Source: Sinomonas atrocyanea
GTDB taxonomy: Bacteria > Actinomycetota > Actinomycetes > Actinomycetales > Micrococcaceae
Assembly: GCF_001577305.1 (NCBI RefSeq)
Contig: NZ_CP014518.1
Coordinates: 2,604,001 to 2,668,000, forward strand
DNA: 64,000 nt
Direction: 5' to 3'
Shown: positions 9,121 to 17,261 of the stretch, piece after piece
Layout: the number at the start of each line of letters is the position of its first letter
Position numbering within the stretch: position 1 is the stretch's first letter
The notes under the pieces: model-generated
Database searches by the model: none
What the model saw: the letters and a program-made list of their open reading frames with translations, nothing else
What the model was told of the DNA's origin: nothing
Position numbers and translations under genes: made by a program

Positions 9121-10442
9121 TGGCCCTCCTCGAGGTCGAAGTCGGCGCCCAGTGCGCCGAGCTTCTCGGTGAAGTACTCGTACCCGCGGCGGATGACGCC
9201 CACCCCGGTGGCGCGGGAGACGCCGTCGGCCGCGAGCGCCGCGATGAGGTGGCTGAAGCCGCCGCGGAGGTCGGGGACGTCGAAGTCGGCGCCGTGCAGC
9301 GGCGTGGCGCCCGAGATGACCGCCGAATGCAGGAAGTTCCGCTGGCCGAAGCGGCAGGGCACGCTCCCGAGGCACTCGCGGTGCAGCTGGATGGTCGCAC
9401 CCATGCGGCCCAGGGCCTCGGTGAAGCCGAAGCGGTTCTCGTACACGGTCTCGTGCACGATCGACACGCCCTCGGCCTGGGTCAGGGCGACGACGAGCGG
9501 CTGCTGCCAGTCGGTCATGAAGCCGGGGTGGACATCCGTCTCGAGCACGAGCGGCGAGAGCTTGCCGCCCGGGTGGAAGAACCGGATGCCCTCGTCCTCG
9601 ATCGAGAGGCCCCCGCCGAGCTTGCGGTAGACGTTGAGGAAGGTCATCATGTCGCGCTGGCTCGCGCCCTCGACGAAGATGTCGCCGTGGGTCGCCAGGG
9701 CGGCCGAGGCCCACGACGCTGCCTCGTTGCGGTCGGAGAGCGCGCGGTGGGTGTAGCCGCCGAGCTCGGGCACGCCCTCGATGCGGATAGTGCGGTCGTT
9801 GAGGACGGCGATGATCGCGCCCATCTTCTGCAGCACCGCGACGAGGTCCATGATCTCGGGCTCGATGGCCGCGCCCTTGAGCTCGGTGACGCCCTCGGCG
9901 CGCGTCGCGGTGAGGAGCACCTGCTCGGTGGCCCCCACGCTCGGGTACGGGAGCGTGATCTTGGCGCCCCTGAGACCGCGCGGCGCCGAGATGCTGATGC
10001 CGCCGGGGCGCTTGTCGACGACGGCGCCGAACTGGCGCAGGACGTCGAGGTGGTAGTCGATGGGGCGGTCGCCGATCCGGCAGCCGCCGAGGTCGGGGAT
10101 GAACGCCTCTCCGATCGAGTGGATGAGCGGCCCGCAGAGCAGGATCGGGATGCGGGAGTCGCCGGCGTGGGCGTCGATGTCGGCGACCCTGGCGGTCTTG
10201 GCATTGGTGGGATCCAGAGTGAGGTCCCCCGTCGTGGCATCCCGCTCGACCGCGACACCGTGCAGCTGGAGGAGGCTCGTGACGATGTCGACGTCCTGGA
10301 TCTCCGGCACATTGCGGAGCCTGGACGGCTCGTTGCCCAGCAGCGCCGCCACCATGGCCTTGGGGACGAGGTTCTTCGCGCCCCGGACCGTCACCTTGCC
10401 CGTAAGGGGGATGCCGCCCCGGATGGTCAGAACACTGCTCAT
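9117..10442 (-). CDS. murA: UDP-N-acetylglucosamine 1-carboxyvinyltransferase
   Basis: MurA transfers enolpyruvate from phosphoenolpyruvate to UDP-GlcNAc, the first committed step of peptidoglycan synthesis and the fosfomycin target. The Lys-Asn pair is present as VRGAKNLVPKAM, and the loop with the catalytic cysteine is present as DLGGCRIGDRPIDYH, so the enzyme should be fosfomycin-sensitive, unlike mycobacterial Asp variants. The repeated beta-alpha fold ends in DLRGGFSHLIAALAADG. I chose ATG 10442 (MSSVLTIRGG) because GAGGAAAAGG precedes it; an ATG at 10469 is possible. It heads the murA-plsC-gpsA-ddl unit. Confidence 0.95.
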   Translation of the reverse strand: MSSVLTIRGGIPLTGKVTVRGAKNLVPKAMVAALLGNEPSRLRNVPEIQDVDIVTSLLQLHGVAVERDATTGDLTLDPTNAKTARVADIDAHAGDSRIPILLCGPLIHSIGEAFIPDLGGCRIGDRPIDYHLDVLRQFGAVVDKRPGGISISAPRGLRGAKITLPYPSVGATEQVLLTATRAEGVTELKGAAIEPEIMDLVAVLQKMGAIIAVLNDRTIRIEGVPELGGYTHRALSDRNEAASWASAALATHGDIFVEGASQRDMMTFLNVYRKLGGGLSIEDEGIRFFHPGGKLSPLVLETDVHPGFMTDWQQPLVVALTQAEGVSIVHETVYENRFGFTEALGRMGATIQLHRECLGSVPCRFGQRNFLHSAVISGATPLHGADFDVPDLRGGFSHLIAALAADGVSRATGVGVIRRGYEYFTEKLGALGADFDLEEGQ

Positions 10443-10513
10443 GCGCACCTTTTCCTCACTGGCCCCCATAGCCCTCCTGCAGCCCCGCCCGTGCGGAGAC
10501 CCTGCTAAGCATA

Positions 10514-10555
10514 GAAGCTCGCGCCCGGGGCAGCGAAAACCCCGGGGCGAGCTTC
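10514..10555 (-). terminator. hairpin terminator after leuD
   Basis: A strong stem of about 16 bp (GAAGCTCGC plus CCCGGGG arms, one bulged base) fills most of the leuD-murA gap. The loop contains TTTT on the minus strand but there is no long T-run after the stem. It would separate leuCD transcription from murA. Confidence 0.7.
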
Positions 10556-10571
10556 GTGGCGCGTCGGCCCC

Positions 10572-11171
10572 TCAGGCCTTGGCTGGGAGGGTGGTGGGCT
10601 TGAAGGAGGGCCGCTCTGCCTCGTAGGCGGTGATGGCGTCCTCGTGCTGGAGGGTCAGGCCGATGTCGTCGAGGCCCTCGAGCAGCCGCCAGCGCGTGTA
10701 GTCGTCGATCTCGAACGGCGCGACGATGGTGGCGCACGTGACGGTCTTGGAGGTGAGGTCGACCGTGATCTGGGTGCCGGGGTGGTTCTCGAGCTCCTTC
10801 CAGATGAGCTCGATGTCGTCCTGGGCCACGACGGCGGCCAGGAGGCCCTGCTTGCCCGAGTTGCCGCGGAAGATGTCCGCGAACCGCGAGGAGAGGACCA
10901 CCTTGAAGCCGTAGTCCTTCAGCGCCCAGACGGCGTGCTCGCGGGAGGAGCCGGTGCCGAAGTCCGGGCCGGCCACGAGCACCGAGCCGGCATCGAAGGG
11001 GGCCTGGTTGAGGATGAAGGACTCGTCCTTGCGCCAGGAGGCGAAGAGGGCGTCCTCGAAGCCCGTGCGGGTGATGCGCTTGAGGAACACCGCCGGGATG
11101 ATCTGGTCGGTGTCGACGTTGGACTGGCGCAGCGGCACGCCGATGCCGGTGTGGGTGGTGAACTTCTCCAT
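10572..11171 (-). CDS. leuD: 3-isopropylmalate dehydratase small subunit
   Basis: LeuD is the swivelling small subunit of isopropylmalate isomerase, which with LeuC converts 2-isopropylmalate to 3-isopropylmalate in leucine synthesis. The 199-residue protein starts MEKFTTHTGIGVPL and contains NVDTDQIIPAVFLK, the FGTGSSREHAVWAL active-site loop and FADIFRGNSGKQGLL, all typical. AAGGAAGG precedes the ATG. It lies 13 bp downstream of leuC in the same operon. Confidence 0.97.
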   Translation of the reverse strand: MEKFTTHTGIGVPLRQSNVDTDQIIPAVFLKRITRTGFEDALFASWRKDESFILNQAPFDAGSVLVAGPDFGTGSSREHAVWALKDYGFKVVLSSRFADIFRGNSGKQGLLAAVVAQDDIELIWKELENHPGTQITVDLTSKTVTCATIVAPFEIDDYTRWRLLEGLDDIGLTLQHEDAITAYEAERPSFKPTTLPAKA

Positions 11172-11184
11172 GGCTGGTCCTTCC

Positions 11185-12624
11185 TTAGGCGGCCGCGCCG
11201 GCGGCGGTGTCCGCGGGGACGGGGTCGAGGTCCGACGGGGACGAGAGGGTCCCGCGGACCGCGGTGGCGGCCGCGACGACGGGCGAGACGAGGTGGGTGC
11301 GCCCGCCCTTGCCCTGGCGGCCCTCGAAGTTGCGGTTCGAGGTGGACGCGCACCGCTCCCCCGGCTGGAGCTGGTCAGGGTTCATGCCCAGGCACATCGA
11401 GCAGCCGGCGAAGCGCCACTCGGCCCCGAACTCGGTGAAGACCTTGTCCAGGCCCTCGGCCTCGGCCTCGAGGCGCACCCGGGCAGAGCCGGGGACCACC
11501 ATCATCCGCACGTTCGGGTCCTTCGTGCGGCCGCGGACGATCTCGGCGGCGGCGCGCAGGTCCTCCAGGCGCGAGTTGGTGCAGGAGCCGAGGAAGACGG
11601 TGTCGACCCGGATGTCCTTCATCGGCGTGCCCGCGGCGAGGCCCATGTACTCCAGGGCGCGGCGGGCGTTGGCCTTGGCGTTCTCGTCCGCCATCTTCTC
11701 CGGGTCCGGCACGGACTCGGAGAGGGACACGCCCTGGCCGGGATTGGTGCCCCACGTGACGAACGGCTCGAGCTCGTCGGCGTCGAGGAAGACCTCGGCG
11801 TCGAACACGGCGTCGTCATCGGTGCGGAGGGTGTCCCAGTACTCGACCGCCGTGTCCCAGTCTGCGCCCTGAGGGGCGTGGGGGCGGCCCTTCATGAAGG
11901 CGTAGGTGGTCTCGTCCGGGGCGACCATCCCGGCACGGGCGCCGGCCTCGATCGACATGTTGCAGATCGTCATGCGGGCTTCCATCGACAGCGCGCGGAT
12001 CGCTGATCCCCGGTATTCGAGGACGTACCCCTGGCCCCCGCCGGTGCCGATCTTGGCGATGACGGCGAGGATGATGTCCTTGCTGCTCACGCCGGGCTTG
12101 AGCGTGCCCTCCACCGTGACGGCCATCGTCTTGAACGGCTTCAGCGGCAGCGTCTGGGTCGCCATGACGTGCTCGACCTCGGACGTGCCGATGCCCATCG
12201 CGAGCGCGCCGAAAGCGCCGTGGGTGGAGGTGTGCGAGTCGCCGCACACGATGGTCAGGCCCGGCTGCGTGAGCCCGAGCTGGGGCCCGACGACGTGCAC
12301 GATGCCCTGCTCCTTGTCGCCGAGCGAGTGCAGGCGCACCCCGAACTCGGCGCAGTTGGTCCGCAGGGTCTCGATCTGGGTGCGGCTCGTCGGATCAGCG
12401 ATCGGCTTGTCGATGTCGATCGTGGGCGTGTTGTGGTCCTCGGTGGCGATCGTCAGGTCCGGGCGGCGCAGACGCCGCCCGGCGAGGCGGAGGCCCTCGA
12501 ACGCCTGCGGGGACGTGACCTCGTGCACGAGGTGGAGGTCGATGTAGAGCAGATCAGGCTGCCCTTCCTCGCCCTTGCGCACCACGTGCGCGTCCCAGAC
12601 CTTCTCGGCCAGTGTGCGTCCCAC
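11185..12624 (-). CDS. leuC: 3-isopropylmalate dehydratase large subunit
   Basis: LeuC is the iron-sulfur subunit of isopropylmalate isomerase. The 479-residue protein has the 4Fe-4S cysteines in FLGSCTNSRLEDL and CSMCLGMNPDQL, VCGDSHTSTHGAFGAL in the first domain, and NRNFEGRQGKGGRTHL near the end. The GTG start is preceded by GGAGGGAG. It is divergent from the IclR-type regulator gene, with an operator-like palindrome between them, so regulation of leuCD by that protein is likely. Confidence 0.97.
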   Translation of the reverse strand: MGRTLAEKVWDAHVVRKGEEGQPDLLYIDLHLVHEVTSPQAFEGLRLAGRRLRRPDLTIATEDHNTPTIDIDKPIADPTSRTQIETLRTNCAEFGVRLHSLGDKEQGIVHVVGPQLGLTQPGLTIVCGDSHTSTHGAFGALAMGIGTSEVEHVMATQTLPLKPFKTMAVTVEGTLKPGVSSKDIILAVIAKIGTGGGQGYVLEYRGSAIRALSMEARMTICNMSIEAGARAGMVAPDETTYAFMKGRPHAPQGADWDTAVEYWDTLRTDDDAVFDAEVFLDADELEPFVTWGTNPGQGVSLSESVPDPEKMADENAKANARRALEYMGLAAGTPMKDIRVDTVFLGSCTNSRLEDLRAAAEIVRGRTKDPNVRMMVVPGSARVRLEAEAEGLDKVFTEFGAEWRFAGCSMCLGMNPDQLQPGERCASTSNRNFEGRQGKGGRTHLVSPVVAAATAVRGTLSSPSDLDPVPADTAAGAAA

Positions 12625-12755
12625 GGCCTGCTCCCTCCGACTCGTGCCAGTGTTGATGACCGGGCACTGGTCCGGCCAGCGCCCGCCTGGCCACCATCCC
12701 GGCTGCCTTGTACCCAGTGGACCAGCGGTCGGGCCGCGCTGGCCACCCCGCCGAC

Positions 12756-12790
12756 TTGCATCTCAGATATTGAGACGCCAATATCAACCT
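12756..12790. promoter_or_regulatory. shared leuC/iclR promoter and operator
   Basis: Two overlapping inverted repeats lie just before the regulator gene: TCTCA-gatat-TGAGA (12761-12775) and GATATTG-agacgc-CAATATC (12766-12785). They coincide with a plus-strand promoter candidate TTGCAT (12756-12761), 17-bp spacer, CAATAT (12779-12784), with the ATG 6 bp later, which would make the regulator transcript leaderless. On the minus strand TTGATA (12787-12782) could serve as the -35 for leuC, with TGAGAT 16 bp on. A protein bound here would block both genes. Confidence 0.65.
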
Positions 12791-13510
12791 ATGGACAATA
12801 CTAGTGGCGTCGGTGTGATCGACAAGGCCGCCCTCGTACTCGATGCGCTCGAGGCGGGCCCCACCACGCTCGCCCAGCTCGTGGCGGCCACGGGCCTGGC
12901 CCGTCCGACGGTGCACCGCCTGGCCCTTGCCCTCGTGCACCACCGCCTCGTGGCCCGGGACATGCAGGGCCGGTTCGTGCTCGGGTCCCGCCTCGTCGAG
13001 CTCGCCTCGGCCGCCGGGGAGGACCGGCTCATCGCGGCAGCGGGCCCCATCCTGATGCAGCTGCGCGACGCGACGGGCGAGAGCGCGCAGATCTTCCGCC
13101 GCCAAGGTGACTGGCGCGTGTGCGTGGCGTCCGCGGAGCGCCCCGTGGGCCTGCGCGACACGATCCCCGTGGGCACGCAGCTGAGCATGAAGGCCGGCTC
13201 CGCGGCCCAGATCCTCGTCGCCTGGGAGGACCACGACCGGCTCCTCGAGGGGCTCCACAACGCCCGGTTCACCCCCACCGTGCTCGCCGGCGTCCGACGC
13301 CGGGGCTGGGCCCAGTCGCTCGGCGAACGCGAGCCGGGGGTCGCCTCAGTCTCCGCCCCGGTGCGCGGGCCTTCCGGCAGGGTGATCGCCGCGGTGTCCA
13401 TCTCAGGCCCGATCGAGCGCTTGACCCGCCAGCCGGGCCGCCAGCATGCTGAGGTCATCTGCAACGCCGGACGGCTGCTGACCGAGGCCCTGCGCAAGGG
13501 CAACGACTAG
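12791..13510 (+). CDS. IclR-family regulator, probable NdgR-like controller of leuCD
   Basis: Transcription factor of 239 residues with an N-terminal winged helix (ALVLDALEAGPTTLAQLVAA, then TGLARPTVHRLALALVHHRL as the recognition region) and a C-terminal IclR ligand-binding domain (about residues 75-235). Members located divergently to leuCD in actinobacteria (NdgR in Streptomyces, LtbR in Corynebacterium) repress leucine genes and other targets, so the same role is inferred here. The ATG has no Shine-Dalgarno sequence and sits 6 bp after a -10-like CAATAT. The operator-like palindrome overlaps its own promoter, implying autoregulation. Confidence 0.93.
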   Translation: MDNTSGVGVIDKAALVLDALEAGPTTLAQLVAATGLARPTVHRLALALVHHRLVARDMQGRFVLGSRLVELASAAGEDRLIAAAGPILMQLRDATGESAQIFRRQGDWRVCVASAERPVGLRDTIPVGTQLSMKAGSAAQILVAWEDHDRLLEGLHNARFTPTVLAGVRRRGWAQSLGEREPGVASVSAPVRGPSGRVIAAVSISGPIERLTRQPGRQHAEVICNAGRLLTEALRKGND

Positions 13511-13547
13511 CCGACCCGGATCCACCACCTGAGCGGGCGGAGGGCCT

Positions 13548-14096
13548 GTGGCCGAATTCGCGGTGTTCCTGCGCGGTGTGAACGTCGGCGGCATCACCAT
13601 CAGGATGGCCGAGCTGCGCGACGCCCTCAGCGCCCTGCCGGTGAGCGGCGTGAAGACGCTGCTCGCCAGCGGGAACGCCGTGCTGTCCACCGACCTGGAT
13701 GGGGCCACGCTCAAAGAGCGTATCGAGGAGACCCTGCGCGCGGCCTTCGGGTACGACGCCTGGGTGATCGTGCTCGCGCGGCAGGACGTCGAGGCGCTCG
13801 TCCGCTCTTGCCCCTACCCCTCCGACGATCCGGACGTGCACGCGTACGTCACGCTCTCCTCGGATCCGGCCGCGCTCGACAGGCTCGTGGCGCTCCTCGA
13901 TGCCGAGGGCTCCGGCGGAGCGGCCGAGGACGGCACCCACGTCCGCCTGGGACCGGTGGCCCTCGCGTGGCGCTGCCCCAAAGGTTCGACCCTCGACGCG
14001 CCGCTGTCGAAGGCGACGGCCAAGCCCGTCTTCAAGGCCACCACGACCACGCGCAACCTCCGCACCCTCCAGAAGGTCGAGGCCGCGTTCGGCTGA
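13548..14096 (+). CDS. DUF1697 family protein
   Basis: Protein of 182 residues with the typical DUF1697 opening FAVFLRGVNVGGI and the motif ELRDALSALPVSGVKTLLAS, leading into GNAVL. Later blocks HAYVTL and the C-terminal TTTRNLRTLQKVEAA complete the family pattern. The function of the family is unknown. The GTG start has GGCGGAGGG just upstream, and the gene follows the IclR regulator by 37 bp on the same strand, so cotranscription is possible but a functional link to leucine is not implied. Confidence 0.88.
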   Translation: MAEFAVFLRGVNVGGITIRMAELRDALSALPVSGVKTLLASGNAVLSTDLDGATLKERIEETLRAAFGYDAWVIVLARQDVEALVRSCPYPSDDPDVHAYVTLSSDPAALDRLVALLDAEGSGGAAEDGTHVRLGPVALAWRCPKGSTLDAPLSKATAKPVFKATTTTRNLRTLQKVEAAFG

Positions 14097-14157
14097 CGCC
14101 CTTCCGGGGCCTGCAGCATTCCGGCCTGCAGATTCGGGAATGCAGTTTCAGGAATGC

Positions 14158-14188
14158 AGAAAGGGCCCGGTCCGAAGACCGAGCCCTC
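14158..14188 (-). terminator. hairpin terminator after the first tRNA-Glu
   Basis: On the minus strand AGGGCTCGGTC and GACCGGGCCCT form an 11-bp stem with one wobble and a TTCG-type tetraloop, followed by TTT. It lies 8 bp downstream of the tRNA-Glu 3' end. Confidence 0.7.
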
Positions 14189-14195
14189 CTTGAGG

Positions 14196-14268
14196 TGACC
14201 CCAGCGGGATTCGAACCCGCGTTACCGCCGTGAGAGGGCGGCGTACTAGGCCGCTATACGATGGGGCC
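14196..14268 (-). tRNA. tRNA-Glu (CUC anticodon), copy 1
   Basis: A 73-base gene that folds as a full cloverleaf: acceptor GGCCCCA/TGGGGTC, anticodon arm CCGCC-CTCTCAC-GGCGG with anticodon CTC, and T-arm GCGGG-TTCGAAT-CCCGC. Discriminator A; the CCA end is not encoded. It is identical in sequence to the copy 87 bp upstream on the same strand. Confidence 0.97.
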
Positions 14269-14327
14269 TCGCACTGCGCCCGCCGAGATGGCGTGCGCTC
14301 CGGCCATCCGCAGTGGATGGCATTGTC

Positions 14328-14352
14328 GAAGGCCCGGCACTGCCGGACCTTC
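14328..14352 (-). terminator. hairpin between the two tRNA-Glu genes
   Basis: GAAGGTCCGGC and GCCGGGCCTTC pair with a 3-base loop, immediately after the second tRNA-Glu. There is no T-run, so it could be a terminator or a processing signal for a joint precursor. Confidence 0.45.
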
Positions 14353-14354
14353 AG

Positions 14355-14427
14355 TGACCCCAGCGGGATTCGAACCCGCGTTACCGCCGTGAGAGGGCGG
14401 CGTACTAGGCCGCTATACGATGGGGCC
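14355..14427 (-). tRNA. tRNA-Glu (CUC anticodon), copy 2
   Basis: Identical 73-base repeat of the other tRNA-Glu, with the same arms, anticodon CTC and discriminator A, and no encoded CCA. It lies between tRNA-Gln and copy 1, so the three are probably transcribed together toward lower coordinates. Confidence 0.97.
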
Positions 14428-14490
14428 GTGGTACTTTACCGTGCTCAGAGATGAGCGATCCTTCCGTCCTGCCGAGCAGGACTTCCAGAG

Positions 14491-14562
14491 CTGGGATACC
14501 AGGACTCGAACCTAGAATGACGGTACCAGAAACCGTAGTGTTGCCAATTACACCATATCCCA
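14491..14562 (-). tRNA. tRNA-Gln (CUG anticodon)
   Basis: A 72-base gene with acceptor TGGGATA/TATCCCA, anticodon arm ACGGT-TTCTGGT-ACCGT (anticodon CTG) and T-arm CTAGG-TTCGAGT-CCTGG. Discriminator G; no CCA encoded. In actinobacteria, which lack GlnRS, this tRNA is first charged with glutamate by GluRS and then amidated, so its position next to gltX is fitting. Confidence 0.97.
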
Positions 14563-14697
14563 CCGTGTCTTCCGGGCCGTGCTCACCGGATCTCTCCGAT
14601 TCGCTCCGTGCCCCTCAGCACGAGTAATTACTTTACCCGAAGCTCCCGCACGCCACAAATCGGCGAGCGGCTGGGCCGATGGCCCGTGCCGGCGGGG

Positions 14698-15513
14698 TCA
14701 GCCGAGGCCCAGGAGCGCCGGAACCTGCCCGAGTCCGGTGACCTGATCCGGCACGGACGGCGCCATGGCCGGGTCCAGGACGGCGGACCGGCGATTGAGC
14801 CAGATCCCCCGCAGGCCCGCCGCGGCAGCACCGATGACGTCATGCGCAGGGTTGTCTCCGATGTACACGGTCTCGTGCGCGCCGGTCCCCAGCAGGCGCA
14901 GTCCCTCGTGGAAGATCGCGGGATCCGGCTTGGCCACCCCGACGGCGTCGATGCCCACGAGGATGCCGATGCGCTGGAGGCCGGCCGTGTCGAGCTTGGC
15001 GCGCTGGTAGTCGTGCACGTTGTTGCTCACGGCCCCGTAGGCGATCCCTGCCGCCTCGAGGGCGTCGAGGAGGGGCTCCACGTCGTCGAACGCGCGGACG
15101 TAGGTGGGCTGGGCGGTCTCGTAGGCCTCGAGCCACGCCGCGGATTCGGCATCCGAGGCGAAGGCGCGCCCGAACTGGGCGAGGCAGCGCTCGGCGCGCA
15201 GCACGCGCTGCTGGGCGAAGGTGATCTCGCGTGCCACGTACCGCTCGTAGATGTCGTCCGAGCCGCGGGTGAAGATCCGGCAGAACGTGGTCCATCCCGC
15301 CTCGTCCAGTCCCGGCAGCAGCGCGGCGCTCACCTCGCGCAGCGCACGGTCCATGGCGCCCTCGAGGTCCACGAGCGTCTCGTCGATGTCGAGCAGGACC
15401 CCCTTCACGAGGGCGGTGCCCGCCGCGGGAGCCGCACGCACGACGGCGGGTGCGGACCCGCCGTCGTGCGTCGCGGCTGCCTCGTCAGAGGCAGTGACGG
15501 TGAGCTCAGCCAC
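14698..15513 (-). CDS. HAD-superfamily hydrolase
   Basis: A 271-residue haloacid dehalogenase-type phosphatase. All four motifs are visible: VLLDIDETLVD (nucleophile Asp, about residue 42), GAVSNNVHDY (motif II), VAKPDPAIFHEGL (motif III Lys) and VYIGDNPAHDVIGA (motif IV). A helical cap lies between motifs I and II. The first 35 residues are Ala-rich and poorly ordered. Its ATG overlaps the end of gltX by 8 bp, so it is probably translated from the gltX message. The substrate cannot be deduced. Confidence 0.9.
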   Translation of the reverse strand: MAELTVTASDEAAATHDGGSAPAVVRAAPAAGTALVKGVLLDIDETLVDLEGAMDRALREVSAALLPGLDEAGWTTFCRIFTRGSDDIYERYVAREITFAQQRVLRAERCLAQFGRAFASDAESAAWLEAYETAQPTYVRAFDDVEPLLDALEAAGIAYGAVSNNVHDYQRAKLDTAGLQRIGILVGIDAVGVAKPDPAIFHEGLRLLGTGAHETVYIGDNPAHDVIGAAAAGLRGIWLNRRSAVLDPAMAPSVPDQVTGLGQVPALLGLG

Positions 15514-17029
15514 GGAAGGCCTTGAGGCGCGCGAGCGAGGAGTCCTTGCCGAGGATGACCATCGACTCGAAGAGCGGCGGGGAGATCCGGCGGCCGGAGA
15601 TGGCCGTGCGGACCGGACCGAAGGCCAGGCGGGGCTTGATGCCCAGTCCGTCGACGAGGGCGGCGCGGAGGGCGTCCTGGATGGCCTCCGCCGTCCAGTC
15701 GGCGAGCGGCTCGAGCGCGGCGAGGGCGGCGTCGAGCACCTCGGGGAGGTTCGCCGGCATGCCCTTGAGCGCGTCGTCGGCGACCGTGATGTCGGAATCT
15801 CCGGTGAAGAGGAAGCCGAGCATCTCCGGCGCCTCGCCGAGGAGGGCGATGCGCTCCTGGACCAGGGGGGCGGCCTCGGTGAGGATCTCCTCCTGGCGCG
15901 GGGTGAGGGTCTCCCCCACGAGTCCGGCGGCGCGGAGGTAGGGCACGAGGCGGTCGCGGAAGTCGGCGGGCTCGAGCATGCGCACGTGCGTGCCGTTGAT
16001 GGCCTCGGCCTTCTTCTGGTCGAACCGCGCCGGGTTGGGCAGCACGTCCGCGATGTCGAAGTGCTGCACGAGCTGGTCCACGGTGAAGATGTCCTCGTCG
16101 GCGGACAGCGACCAGCCCAGCAGCGCCAGGTAGTTCAGCAGGCCCTCGGGGATGAAGCCGCGGTCACGGTGGTGGAACAGGTTCGACTGCGGGTCGCGCT
16201 TGGAGAGCTTCTTGTTGCCCTCCCCCATGACGTAGGGCAGGTGGCCGAAGAGCGGCATGTAGCTCGCCACGCCGACCGCGTGCAGCGCGTGGTAGAGGGC
16301 GACCTGGCGGGGGGTCGAGGAGAGGAGGTCCTCCCCGCGCAGCACATGAGTGATGCCCATGAGCGCGTCGTCGACCGGGTTCACGAGCGTGTAGAGCGGG
16401 GAGCCGTCCGCGCGGACCACCACGAAGTCCGGGACCGAGCCGGCCTTGAAGCGGATCTCCCCGCGGATGAGGTCGTTGAAGACCACGTCCTCGTCCGGCA
16501 TGCGGAACCGCAGGACGGGCTCGCGGCCGTCGGCGCGGAAGGCCGCCTTCTGCTCGTCGGTGAGGTCGCGGTCCGAGTTGTCGTAGCCGAGCTTGGGGTC
16601 GCGGCCGGCGGCCCGGTGGCGGGCCTCGATCTCGTCCGGGGTCGAGAACGACTCGTAGAGGAAGCCGGCGTCCTTGAGCTTGGTCGCCACGTCCGTGTAG
16701 AGGTCGAGGCGGTGGGACTGGCGGTACGGCTCGTGCGGGCCACCCACGTCGATGCCCTCGTCCCACGTGAGGCCCAGCCAGCGCAGCGCCTCGACGATCT
16801 GCTGGTAGCTCTCCTCGGTGTCGCGCTGCGCGTCGGTGTCCTCGATGCGGAACACGAACGTGCCGCCCGTGTGGCGGGCATAGGCCCAGTTGAACAGGGC
16901 GGTGCGGACCATGCCGACGTGCGGGGTCCCCGTCGGGGACGGGCAGAAGCGCACCCGCACGGGGGTGTCGGGCAGGACGGACGGGATCGAGGCGGGATCG
17001 AGCAGGGGCTCAGCGGGCGAGGAAGTCAT
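15506..17029 (-). CDS. gltX: glutamate--tRNA ligase
   Basis: Class I synthetase of 507 residues that charges tRNA-Glu and, in organisms without GlnRS, probably also tRNA-Gln. The HIGH-type motif is present as CPSPTGTPHVGMVRTALFNW, the KMSKS-type motif as KLSKRDPQS, and DPVDDALMGITHVLRGEDLL matches the catalytic core. I prefer ATG 17029 (MTSSPAEP), which has GGGGAG 7 bp upstream, over an in-frame start at 17077. Its substrates tRNA-Glu (two copies) and tRNA-Gln lie about 1-1.3 kb downstream on the same strand. Just upstream is an unusual 14-bp repeat region. Confidence 0.96.
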   Translation of the reverse strand: MTSSPAEPLLDPASIPSVLPDTPVRVRFCPSPTGTPHVGMVRTALFNWAYARHTGGTFVFRIEDTDAQRDTEESYQQIVEALRWLGLTWDEGIDVGGPHEPYRQSHRLDLYTDVATKLKDAGFLYESFSTPDEIEARHRAAGRDPKLGYDNSDRDLTDEQKAAFRADGREPVLRFRMPDEDVVFNDLIRGEIRFKAGSVPDFVVVRADGSPLYTLVNPVDDALMGITHVLRGEDLLSSTPRQVALYHALHAVGVASYMPLFGHLPYVMGEGNKKLSKRDPQSNLFHHRDRGFIPEGLLNYLALLGWSLSADEDIFTVDQLVQHFDIADVLPNPARFDQKKAEAINGTHVRMLEPADFRDRLVPYLRAAGLVGETLTPRQEEILTEAAPLVQERIALLGEAPEMLGFLFTGDSDITVADDALKGMPANLPEVLDAALAALEPLADWTAEAIQDALRAALVDGLGIKPRLAFGPVRTAISGRRISPPLFESMVILGKDSSLARLKAFRG

Positions 17030-17062
17030 AGTGCTCCCCATTCTAGGGGCGTCCCGCCGGGG

Positions 17063-17242
17063 CCTCCTGAGAGGCACCTTCTGAAGGGCACCTTCTGAAG
17101 GTCAGGTCCTGAAGGGCACCTCCTGAAGGTCAGATCCTGAGGGTCAGCTTCTGAAGGTCAGGTCCCGCGAGTGGCAGCCCGCAGGAGGTGACCTTCAGAA
17201 GGTGACTCCCAGAAGGTGACTCCCAGAAGGTGACCTTCAGAA
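17063..17242. repeat. inverted pair of 14-bp-period tandem repeat arrays
   Basis: Seven units containing CTGA(A/G)GG occur at an exact 14-base period (CTGA at 17067, 17081, 17095, 17109, 17123, 17137 and 17151). After a spacer of about 25 bases, four units in reverse complement follow with the same period (CAG at 17196, 17210, 17224 and 17238). Each full unit is itself palindromic around CTTCTGAAG. The array is noncoding and occupies almost the whole gap between the FAH-family gene and gltX. The two halves could fold into one long stem in RNA or DNA. Confidence 0.9.
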
Positions 17243-17261
17243 GCGCTCCGGTCCGGGGCGG

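Noticed and set aside
17063..17242. Possible CRISPR array
   Set aside because: Units are contiguous 14-mers without unique spacers and occur in both orientations; no cas genes nearby.
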